Both the position numbers and the translations under genes were made by a program. A DNA stretch of 8,035 nucleotides. It comes from an uncultured Lachnospiraceae bacterium. Lineage in GTDB: Bacteria > Bacillota > Clostridia > Lachnospirales > Lachnospiraceae. The DNA lies in NCBI GenBank assembly GCA_910588655.1, contig CAJUPJ010000071.1, positions 1 to 8,035 on the forward strand. The letters are read 5' to 3'. Under the pieces are notes generated by a model. The model was not told the DNA's origin. It searched no databases and was given only the letters and a program-made list of their open reading frames with translations. Position 1 is the stretch's first letter. Every line of letters begins with the position of its first letter. Below, in pieces: positions 1 through 5,926 of this stretch.

Positions 1-6
1 AAAGCC

Positions 7-717
7 ATGAATTACCAGCAAATATTTAAACGGTATGAGATAAAATACCTGTTATCCATGCAGGAAAAGGAATTTATACTGGAAACTATGAAACCATATA
101 TGAGGCTTGACCGGTATGGACATTCAACAATCCGCAATGTATATTTTGATACAGATACATTCCGTCTTATCAGGCGTTCCCTGGAAAAGCCTGTATATAA
201 GGAAAAATTGCGTGTGCGCAGCTATAAGGCAGCAAAAGAAAATGATAATGTTTTTGTAGAGCTGAAAAAGAAATACAAATCAGTTGTTTATAAACGGAGG
301 CTTGTCCTTACTGAAGCACAAACCTGGGAATGTTTCCAGAAGGATATTCCGCTGCCTTCCAGTTCGCAGATTGCAAATGAAATAGAATATTTCCGTAATT
401 ACTATAAGCCGCTGTATCCCAAAGTTTTTATTTCTTATGAGCGTGAAGCATATGAAACCATTGATGGCAGTGATTTCCGGGTCACATTTGATGAAAATAT
501 ATTATACAGGGAAGATGATTTTTCATTTGTATCTGGAATTTATGGAACGCCTATTCTTAATAAAGGGGAAACTTTAATGGAAATTAAAGCTCCAAATGCC
601 ATCCCTCTGTGGCTGGGCAGGAAGCTGGCTGAAATGCAGATATTTAAGACATCTTTTTCAAAATACGGACTGGCTTACCAGGATATCTTTAAAAATGGAG
701 GATTAAAATATGCTTGA
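7..717 (+). CDS. VTC-domain protein (polyphosphate polymerase-like)
   Basis: This 236-residue soluble protein has the features of the VTC domain, the CYTH/triphosphate-tunnel family whose yeast member Vtc4 makes polyphosphate from ATP. Visible conserved charged positions along the tunnel are FKRYEIKY (R9, E11, K13), KLRVR (K67, R69, R71), VELKKK (E85, K87), YKRR (K96-R98), SYERE (R146), RVTFDEN (R158, D162), MEIKA (E192, K194) and SFSKYGLAY (K219). No signal peptide or membrane helix is seen, so it should be cytoplasmic. The length covers a complete stand-alone bacterial VTC domain. The ATG at position 7 fits the family's usual start just before FKRYE, but its ribosome binding site lies outside the window. 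The stop overlaps the next start by 8 nt, indicating translational coupling to the DUF4956 membrane protein. Family assignment is strong. Polyphosphate as the actual product is inferred from yeast, since most bacterial members are uncharacterised. Confidence 0.88.
   Translation: MNYQQIFKRYEIKYLLSMQEKEFILETMKPYMRLDRYGHSTIRNVYFDTDTFRLIRRSLEKPVYKEKLRVRSYKAAKENDNVFVELKKKYKSVVYKRRLVLTEAQTWECFQKDIPLPSSSQIANEIEYFRNYYKPLYPKVFISYEREAYETIDGSDFRVTFDENILYREDDFSFVSGIYGTPILNKGETLMEIKAPNAIPLWLGRKLAEMQIFKTSFSKYGLAYQDIFKNGGLKYA
697..701 (+). promoter_or_regulatory. Ribosome binding site inside the VTC gene for the DUF4956 gene
   Basis: A GGAGG lies inside the last codons of the VTC gene, 8 nt before the ATG at 710. 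It supports the overlapping start and translational coupling of the two genes. Confidence 0.75.
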
Positions 718-1405
718 TAATTTATTTCGTGGTATTTTTGATACGGATATGACAAAAGTGGTTTCTGTAGCGGATTTTTTGATTTGTATTGGTACTGCGT
801 TAATAGCAGGGGTTATTTTAGCAGTAATGTATATGTACAAAACACGTTATACTAAAAGCTTTGTTGCAACACTTGCAATTCTCCCTGCTATTGTCTGTGT
901 TGTGATAATGATGGTAAATGGCAATGTAGGGGCGGGAGTTGCTGTTGCGGGAACTTTCAGCCTTGTACGTTTCCGCTCAGTTCCTGGTACAGCAAAAGAA
1001 ATCGGGGCAATTTTTCTTGCTATGGGAACAGGACTTGTTGCAGGCATGGGATATATAGGGTATACCCTGCTAGTTGCCATTTTATTAGGGGCAGCAGGCA
1101 TGTTGTATAACCATCTGGATTTTGGCATGAAGAAGAAAATGTCATCATATAAAACTCTTAATATTACCATATCAGAAGACTTGGATTATAATGATGTGTT
1201 TGAAGAACTGTTAGAGGAGTATACATCAGAATATGAATTAATGCATGTTAAAACTACAAATATGGGAAGTCTTTTTAAGCTTACATATAATATTGTATTG
1301 AAAAATCCATGCCAGGAAAAAGAACTTATTGATAATATACGCTGCCGCAATGGAAATTTAGAGATAAGTATTTCAAGACAGGCAACAGAAAACGGGGAAC
1401 TATAG
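710..1405 (+). CDS. DUF4956 domain membrane protein
   Basis: This 231-residue integral membrane protein matches the DUF4956 pattern. A short N-terminal segment is followed by hydrophobic helices at about residues 20-43, 50-69, 95-113 and 115-134. A conserved loop FSLVRFRSVPGTAKE (residues 83-97) sits before the third helix. A soluble C-terminal domain spans about 145-231, begins after a basic KKK patch, and looks alpha/beta and cytoplasmic by the positive-inside rule. The start overlaps the VTC stop and has a GGAGG 8 nt upstream. No biochemical function is established for DUF4956. Members commonly sit beside VTC-domain and CotH-type genes, so a partner or channel role for the VTC enzyme is a reasonable inference: yeast Vtc4 also works with membrane helices, although from an unrelated family. 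The charged FSLVRFRS loop would be the natural place for anion or substrate contact, but this is speculation. A reverse-strand reading frame within 847-1170 appears to be a shadow. Confidence 0.85.
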   Translation: MLDNLFRGIFDTDMTKVVSVADFLICIGTALIAGVILAVMYMYKTRYTKSFVATLAILPAIVCVVIMMVNGNVGAGVAVAGTFSLVRFRSVPGTAKEIGAIFLAMGTGLVAGMGYIGYTLLVAILLGAAGMLYNHLDFGMKKKMSSYKTLNITISEDLDYNDVFEELLEEYTSEYELMHVKTTNMGSLFKLTYNIVLKNPCQEKELIDNIRCRNGNLEISISRQATENGEL

Positions 1406-1424
1406 AAAGTGCAATAAATTAAAA

Positions 1425-1429
1425 GGAGG
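1425..1429 (+). promoter_or_regulatory. Ribosome binding site deciding the lipoprotein start
   Basis: GGAGG ends 8 nt before the ATG at 1438 but only 2 nt before the in-frame ATG at 1432. The spacing favours 1438 as the real start, giving a protein beginning MKLKNS. Confidence 0.8.
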
Positions 1430-1437
1430 AAATGTTT

Positions 1438-3387
1438 ATGAAACTAAAAAATAGTATTTTGCAGGTTATGCTTATAGTTTCTTTGCTTTGTACAGGCTGC
1501 AGCAATGCGGGAAATGCAAATGCAGGAAAAGATAATAAAGATACAGATAATAATACATCTGGTAACACAGGAAATAATGCTTCCTCTGTAAATACAGTGG
1601 CTAATACAGCAAAAAGAGTATCTGCTTCTGATGTGTTTTCAGACAGGGATTTAGAAACAGGCTATGATAAAAATTCTGCTGCTGTTATAAAACTTAATGT
1701 GAAAAGCGCATCGTGCAGTTCAGATGCTGTAAAAACCAAGGGCAGTAAAATTACTATTACAGATGAAGGAACTTATATTATTTCTGGCACATTACAGGAT
1801 GGAATGATAGTAGTGGATGCAGATAAGTCTGATAAGATACAGATTGTTTTAAATGGTGCAAATATTTCAAGTTTAACTTCTGCTGCTATATATGTATTAA
1901 AAGCAGATAAGGTTTTTATTACTACAGCAGCAAAATCTGAAAATACCCTTTCTAATGGAGGTACTTATAAGGCTGTTGATGAGAATAATATTGATTCTGT
2001 TATTTATTCTAAAGAAGATTTAACACTTAATGGAGAGGGAAGCCTGGCAATAAATGCAAAAGCCGGACATGGCATTGTTTCTAAGGACAGCCTTGTGCTG
2101 GCAGGGGGTGAATATAATATTACTGCTGAAAAACATGGGATTTCAGGCAAGGATGATGTGTCTGTTGCATATGGAAATTACAAGATTGTTTCAGGAAAGG
2201 ACGGAATACATGCAGAAAATACAGATGATGAAAGCTTAGGATTTGTATATATTTCAGGCGGGACTTTTGATATTACATCAGAAGGTGATGGAATAAGCGG
2301 AGGAGCATTTGGACAGATTGAAAATGGCAGTTTTAAAATTAAGACAGGTGGAGGCAGTGAGGCGGCTTCAAATAACCATACGCCAGAAAAGGGAGATATG
2401 CACAAACCAGGACACTGGGGAGGAGGCAGGCCAGATAAACCACAAGGCACACCGCCGGATGCACCACAAGATATGTCAAAAGATATGCCACAGGACACAC
2501 CGCCAGATACAGAGGAAAACAGTAACAGCACAAATACAGATACAGCCAGTATAAAAGGAATTAAAGCAGATGGGGATTTGTATTTAGACGGCGGGGAATT
2601 TGAAATTAATTCAGAAGATGATTGTTTACATTCCAATAGTAATATTGTTATTACAAAAGGAGATTATAAAATGGCATCAGGGGATGACGGGGTACATGCT
2701 GATTCAGATGTTTCAATTTCAGATGGAACTATTAATATATCGGAATGTTATGAAGGAATTGAAGGAAAGACAATTAATATTTCAGGTGGTGATATTTCGC
2801 TTGTATCAAGCGATGACGGGTTAAATGCAAGCGGAGGGGCAGACGGCAGCGGCTATGGCGGACGTGGTGATTCATTTTCGGCTTCTGATGATGTATATAT
2901 TTCAATTTCGGGCGGGACTATTAATATTAATGCATCAGGAGATGGTGTTGACTCTAATGGCAACCTTGCCATAAGCGGAGGGCAGACCTATGTTTCAGGC
3001 CCTTCTAATAGTGGTAACGGCGCACTTGATTATAATGGTGAAGCAATTATTTCAGGAGGTATTTTTGCAGCATCAAGCGTATCAGGCATGGCACAAAACT
3101 TTAGTACATCCTCTGGACAGGGAGCAATGCTTGTTACAACGGAAGCAGGGACTTCTGGTGATGAAATTTCTTTAATTGGCAAGGATGGAAATGTGCTTGT
3201 ATCATGGAAGGCTGAAAAAGATTATTCATGTGTAAATATCAGCTGTCCAGAGCTGGTTAAAGGTGAAACTTATACATTAACTGCCGGGAAGACAGTAAGT
3301 GAAATTACAATGACAGACCTTATCTATGGAGAAGAAGAAGGAAGGATGCCAGGTGCTATGGGTGGTGGGAGGCATAAATTAAGCTGA
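1438..3387 (+). CDS. Cthe_2159/DUF4353-type beta-helix carbohydrate-binding lipoprotein
   Basis: The 649-residue protein starts with a lipoprotein signal peptide: basic KLK, hydrophobic core ILQVMLIVSLL, then LCTGC with the lipidated Cys at residue 21. The -3 residue is Cys rather than the usual Leu. An Asn/Ser/Thr-rich tether (about 22-60) follows. The body is made of repeated rungs of roughly 20-25 residues with the pattern GG-x-[FIY]-x-I-x-[SA]-x-[DG]-[DG]-G-[IVL]-[HDN], seen for example at about 218-240, 271-289, 382-400, 405-425, 447-465 and 487-505. These resemble the right-handed beta-helix of Cthe_2159, a family described as binding cellulose and polygalacturonate with bound calcium. 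Acidic DDG turns fit calcium binding. A Pro/Gly/His-rich insert (about 308-372) breaks the helix. No catalytic residues are recognised, so it is a surface binding or structural protein rather than a proven enzyme. It lies 32 nt downstream of DUF4956, probably in the same transcript. The ligand is unknown. Confidence 0.82.
   Translation: MKLKNSILQVMLIVSLLCTGCSNAGNANAGKDNKDTDNNTSGNTGNNASSVNTVANTAKRVSASDVFSDRDLETGYDKNSAAVIKLNVKSASCSSDAVKTKGSKITITDEGTYIISGTLQDGMIVVDADKSDKIQIVLNGANISSLTSAAIYVLKADKVFITTAAKSENTLSNGGTYKAVDENNIDSVIYSKEDLTLNGEGSLAINAKAGHGIVSKDSLVLAGGEYNITAEKHGISGKDDVSVAYGNYKIVSGKDGIHAENTDDESLGFVYISGGTFDITSEGDGISGGAFGQIENGSFKIKTGGGSEAASNNHTPEKGDMHKPGHWGGGRPDKPQGTPPDAPQDMSKDMPQDTPPDTEENSNSTNTDTASIKGIKADGDLYLDGGEFEINSEDDCLHSNSNIVITKGDYKMASGDDGVHADSDVSISDGTINISECYEGIEGKTINISGGDISLVSSDDGLNASGGADGSGYGGRGDSFSASDDVYISISGGTININASGDGVDSNGNLAISGGQTYVSGPSNSGNGALDYNGEAIISGGIFAASSVSGMAQNFSTSSGQGAMLVTTEAGTSGDEISLIGKDGNVLVSWKAEKDYSCVNISCPELVKGETYTLTAGKTVSEITMTDLIYGEEEGRMPGAMGGGRHKLS
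2440..2511 (+). repeat. Degenerate 12-bp tandem repeat encoding PxDx tetrapeptides
   Basis: Six in-frame 12-bp units encode PQGT, PPDA, PQDM, SKDM, PQDT and PPDT. Units 1-2 and units 5-6 are near copies of each other 48 bp apart, which suggests expansion by slippage or block duplication. Because each unit is a multiple of three, copy-number change would lengthen or shorten the linker without a frameshift. The repeat is preceded by a His/Gly/Trp segment (HKPGHWGGG) and followed by an acidic Ser/Thr/Asn stretch, all within the loop that interrupts the beta-helix. Confidence 0.8.
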
Positions 3388-3413
3388 AATGGATGACGGA
3401 CGCAGGATAACAG

Positions 3414-3450
3414 AAATTTATAAAACAGACCTTCCACATGTTATAAATTT
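3414..3450. repeat. Perfect A/T-only inverted repeat upstream of the relA promoter
   Basis: AAATTTATAA (3414-3423) and TTATAAATTT (3441-3450) are exact reverse complements separated by 17 nt. The right arm ends 2 nt before the predicted -35 box. The stem has no G or C and is not followed by a U-run, so it is a poor rho-independent terminator. Possible roles are a binding site for a dimeric regulator, an UP-element-like A/T tract, or a weak transcript end. The inverted repeat is directly visible; any function is inferred. Confidence 0.55.
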
Positions 3451-3452
3451 GC

Positions 3453-3486
3453 TTGACTTTACTGCTGAATAAAATTATTATATAAT
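3453..3486 (+). promoter_or_regulatory. Predicted sigma-A-type promoter for relA
   Basis: TTGACT (3453-3458) is followed after 17 nt by TATTAT (3476-3481), each one mismatch from the vegetative consensus. An overlapping perfect TATAAT (3481-3486) would pair with a weaker TTTACT (3458-3463), also at 17 nt. Either gives a transcript start near 3488-3493 and a leader of about 75-80 nt before the relA ATG. The two staggered boxes may give two nearby starts. This is the only good promoter seen between the lipoprotein gene and relA. Confidence 0.7.
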
Positions 3487-3508
3487 GTAATAAAATATGG
3501 TAAACGCC

Positions 3509-3521
3509 CTGGCATTGCCAG
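3509..3521. promoter_or_regulatory. 13-nt palindrome in the relA leader (possible operator)
   Basis: CTGGCA-T-TGCCAG is a perfect 6-bp inverted repeat around one central base, about 16-21 nt downstream of the predicted transcript start. Its one-base centre makes an RNA hairpin of the full arms impossible, so a DNA-binding dimer site is more likely than an RNA structure. No specific regulator is recognised. Confidence 0.4.
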
Positions 3522-3555
3522 ATATATTATACCAGCATAAATAATTACACATGAT

Positions 3556-3560
3556 GGAGG
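3556..3560 (+). promoter_or_regulatory. Ribosome binding site deciding the relA start
   Basis: GGAGG is 7 nt before the ATG at 3568 and only 1 nt before the in-frame ATG at 3562. The downstream ATG is therefore the better start. Confidence 0.8.
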
Positions 3561-3567
3561 AATGCAT

Positions 3568-5871
3568 ATGGTAGAACCAGAGACTAGGACAACTGAGGTG
3601 AAAATTGATAATGGTGAGCTTGATACAAGCATGACCCCTAAAGACTTTACAGAACCAGGCATTTTGTATGAAAAACTTAAAAACATGATACAGGGATACC
3701 ACCCGTCAGCAGATATTTCTATGGTAGAAAAAGCATATGAAATTGCCAGTGGGGCACATGAGGGACAGCTCCGTAAGTCAGGTGAGCCTTATATAATACA
3801 TCCTTTGTGCGTCTGTATTATCCTTGCTGAACTGGAACTTGACAAGGAAACGATTGTGGCAGGCATGCTCCATGATGTTGTGGAAGATACTGTAATGACA
3901 AGTGATGAGATTACAGCAGAGTTTGGCAGCGAGGTTGCACTGCTTGTAGATGGTGTAACAAAGCTTACACAGATTGACTATGTGGCAGATAAAGTCGAAG
4001 TGCAGGCAGAGAATTTAAGGAAGATGTTCCTTGCAATGGCTAAGGATATAAGGGTAATACTTATAAAGCTTGCCGACAGGCTGCATAACCAGAGGACAAT
4101 GCAGTACCAGACACCTAAGAAGCAGAAAGAGAAATCAAGGGAAACCATAGATATTTATGCACCTATTGCCGACAGGCTTGGCATTTCCAAGATTAAAGTT
4201 GAGTTAGATGACCTTGCATTTAAGTATCTTGAACCTTTAATGTATGAGGAGCTTGTGGCGGCTATTGAGAATGGCAGGGTAAAGCGTGAGGAATTTATTA
4301 AAAAAATAGTAGGTGAAGTCAAGTACCATATAGAAGAAGCAGGCATAAAAGCAGAAATAGACGGGCGTGCAAAGCATTATTTCAGTGTGTATAAGAAAAT
4401 GGTTACACAGGATAAGAAGCTGGAACAGATTTATGATTTATTTGCGGTAAGGATTATTGTAGATACAGAACGTGAATGTTATACAGCGCTTGGTGTAATA
4501 CATGAAATTTACAAGCCGATACCAGGACATTTTAAAGATTATATATCCATGCCAAAGCCAAATAATTACCAGTCATTGCACACAACGCTTATAGGGCCTT
4601 CGGGCCAGCCTTTTGAAATACAGATACGTACTTATGAAATGCACCGTACTGCTGAGTATGGTATTGCTGCCCACTGGAAGTATAAAGAGAACCAGTATGG
4701 CAAGAACACTTCTGACAGTGAAGAAGAAAAGCTTGCATGGCTGCGCCGTATTCTTGAGTGGCAGAGGGACATGTCAGACAATAAGGAGTTTTTAAGCCTG
4801 CTTAAAAGTGACCTTGACCTTTTTGCAGACCATGTATACTGTTTTACAAAGGATGGTGATGTAAAGAACCTTCCAGCAGGCTCTACGCCTATAGATTTTG
4901 CATATGCTGTCCACAGTGCTGTGGGCAATAAAATGGTAGGCGCACGTGTAAATGGCAACCTTGTGCCTATTGAATATGAGATACAGAATGGTGACAGGGT
5001 AGAGATTGTCACTTCGCAGAATTCAAAAGGCCCTAGCCGTGACTGGCTTGCTATTGTAAAGAGTGCACAGGCAAAGAATAAAATTAACCAGTGGTTCAGG
5101 CTTGAATTTAAAGAGGAAAATATTACAAGAGGCAAGGAGCTTCTTGCTAATTACTGCAAGACACAGGGAATAGTCCTGTCTGACCTTGTAAAGCCTGAAT
5201 ATACAGAAGCATGTAAGAAGAAGTATGGTTTCCGTGACTGGGTTTCAGTGCTTGCCGCAATAGGGCATGGAGGTCTTAAGGAAGGCCAGGTTATTAATAA
5301 ATTACAGTATGAATATGAGAAAAAGCATCCTAAGCATACAACAGACAAAGATATATTAGCTGCTGTTAATAATTCTTCTTCACAAAATGAAACAGCATCT
5401 GTCAAGTCTAAAAGCGGTATTGTTGTAGCAGGGATTGATGATGTGTCGGTAAGGTTTTCTAAATGCTGCAGCCCTGTGCCAGGTGATGAAATAATCGGGT
5501 TTGTCACAAGGGGAAGGGGTGTTTCAATACACCGTACGGACTGTATTAATATGATGAACCTGCCAGAGCAGGACAGGCAGAGGATTATAGAAGCTGAATG
5601 GCAGGTTACTCCAGAGGGAAAACCTGATGAACTGTATGATACAGAGATAATTATTTATGCATACGACCGTATGGGAATACTTTTTGATATAACAAAGGTA
5701 TTTACGGAGAATAAAATAGATGTAAAGTTAATGAACTCCAAGACAAGCAAGCAGGGAATAGCGACTATTAATATAGGTTTTGCTATACGTGGAGTAGATG
5801 CTTTAAGCGAACTGGCTAAGAAGCTAATGAATGTTGAGGGTATAAAAGATATCCAGAGGACACAGTCATAA
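3568..5871 (+). CDS. relA: Bifunctional (p)ppGpp synthetase/hydrolase (Rel/SpoT family)
   Basis: The 767-residue long-form RSH enzyme makes pppGpp/ppGpp from ATP and GTP/GDP and also degrades it, acting on the ribosome in the stringent response. Domains in order are: a non-conserved N-terminal extension of about 30 residues; the HD hydrolase with H78, H102-D103, E106-D107 and DRLHN (D170, N174), all intact; the synthetase with GRAKHYFSVYKKM, YDLFAVRI, FKDYI, NYQSLHTT (Y334, H338) and EIQIRT; TGS from about 422; a helical region; the zinc-finger/RIS domain with CC at 633-634; and ACT from about 690 to the end. The synthetase motif usually written RxKD in bifunctional enzymes reads HFKD (H321), a substitution worth noting. 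The length matches the family (about 730-770). It follows its own predicted promoter and heads a run with the metallo-beta-lactamase gene and hemZ. The intact HD site makes a bifunctional enzyme more likely than a synthetase-only RelA. Confidence 0.96.
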   Translation: MVEPETRTTEVKIDNGELDTSMTPKDFTEPGILYEKLKNMIQGYHPSADISMVEKAYEIASGAHEGQLRKSGEPYIIHPLCVCIILAELELDKETIVAGMLHDVVEDTVMTSDEITAEFGSEVALLVDGVTKLTQIDYVADKVEVQAENLRKMFLAMAKDIRVILIKLADRLHNQRTMQYQTPKKQKEKSRETIDIYAPIADRLGISKIKVELDDLAFKYLEPLMYEELVAAIENGRVKREEFIKKIVGEVKYHIEEAGIKAEIDGRAKHYFSVYKKMVTQDKKLEQIYDLFAVRIIVDTERECYTALGVIHEIYKPIPGHFKDYISMPKPNNYQSLHTTLIGPSGQPFEIQIRTYEMHRTAEYGIAAHWKYKENQYGKNTSDSEEEKLAWLRRILEWQRDMSDNKEFLSLLKSDLDLFADHVYCFTKDGDVKNLPAGSTPIDFAYAVHSAVGNKMVGARVNGNLVPIEYEIQNGDRVEIVTSQNSKGPSRDWLAIVKSAQAKNKINQWFRLEFKEENITRGKELLANYCKTQGIVLSDLVKPEYTEACKKKYGFRDWVSVLAAIGHGGLKEGQVINKLQYEYEKKHPKHTTDKDILAAVNNSSSQNETASVKSKSGIVVAGIDDVSVRFSKCCSPVPGDEIIGFVTRGRGVSIHRTDCINMMNLPEQDRQRIIEAEWQVTPEGKPDELYDTEIIIYAYDRMGILFDITKVFTENKIDVKLMNSKTSKQGIATINIGFAIRGVDALSELAKKLMNVEGIKDIQRTQS

Positions 5872-5893
5872 AATATAGTAAAGGAGCAGAAAA

Positions 5894-5911
5894 GTATTCT
5901 ATAAGGAATAC
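5894..5911 (+). promoter_or_regulatory. Small hairpin next to the ribosome binding site of the metallo-beta-lactamase gene
   Basis: GTATTCT and GGAATAC can pair as six Watson-Crick pairs plus one T-G wobble around an ATAA loop. The stem ends directly before AGGAG (5912-5916), the likely ribosome binding site for the ATG at 5927. It has no trailing U-run, so it is not a terminator. It may modulate translation or mark an mRNA processing site; neither is demonstrated. Confidence 0.4.
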
Positions 5912-5926
5912 AGGAGTGAGGGAATT

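Noticed and set aside
847..1170. 107-codon reverse-strand frame
   Set aside because: It is antisense to the conserved membrane helices of the DUF4956 gene and has no recognisable domain.
1432..1437. Earlier ATG for the lipoprotein gene
   Set aside because: It is only 2 nt after the GGAGG, too close for initiation; the ATG at 1438 is well spaced.
2178..2636. 152-codon reverse-strand frame
   Set aside because: It mirrors the low-complexity Pro/Gly-rich part of the lipoprotein gene, has no supporting ribosome binding site noted, and resembles no known family.
2092..3030. Repeated motifs as a CRISPR-like or non-coding repeat array
   Set aside because: The similarity is at protein level, in frame, and follows beta-helix rung spacing; DNA copies are too divergent for an array.
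3414..3450. Inverted repeat as a rho-independent terminator
   Set aside because: The stem is entirely A/T with a 17-nt loop and no following U-run, so it would be too weak.
3389..3472. 27-codon frame (MDDGRRITEIYK...) between the lipoprotein gene and relA
   Set aside because: The only ribosome binding site is 16 nt upstream, too far, and the frame runs through the predicted -35 box of relA. Its length is easily reached by chance.
3562..3567. Earlier ATG for relA
   Set aside because: It is 1 nt after the GGAGG; the ATG at 3568 has a normal 7-nt spacing.
4632..5135. 167-codon reverse-strand frame
   Set aside because: It is antisense to the well-conserved synthetase/TGS part of Rel; its composition is that of a shadow frame.
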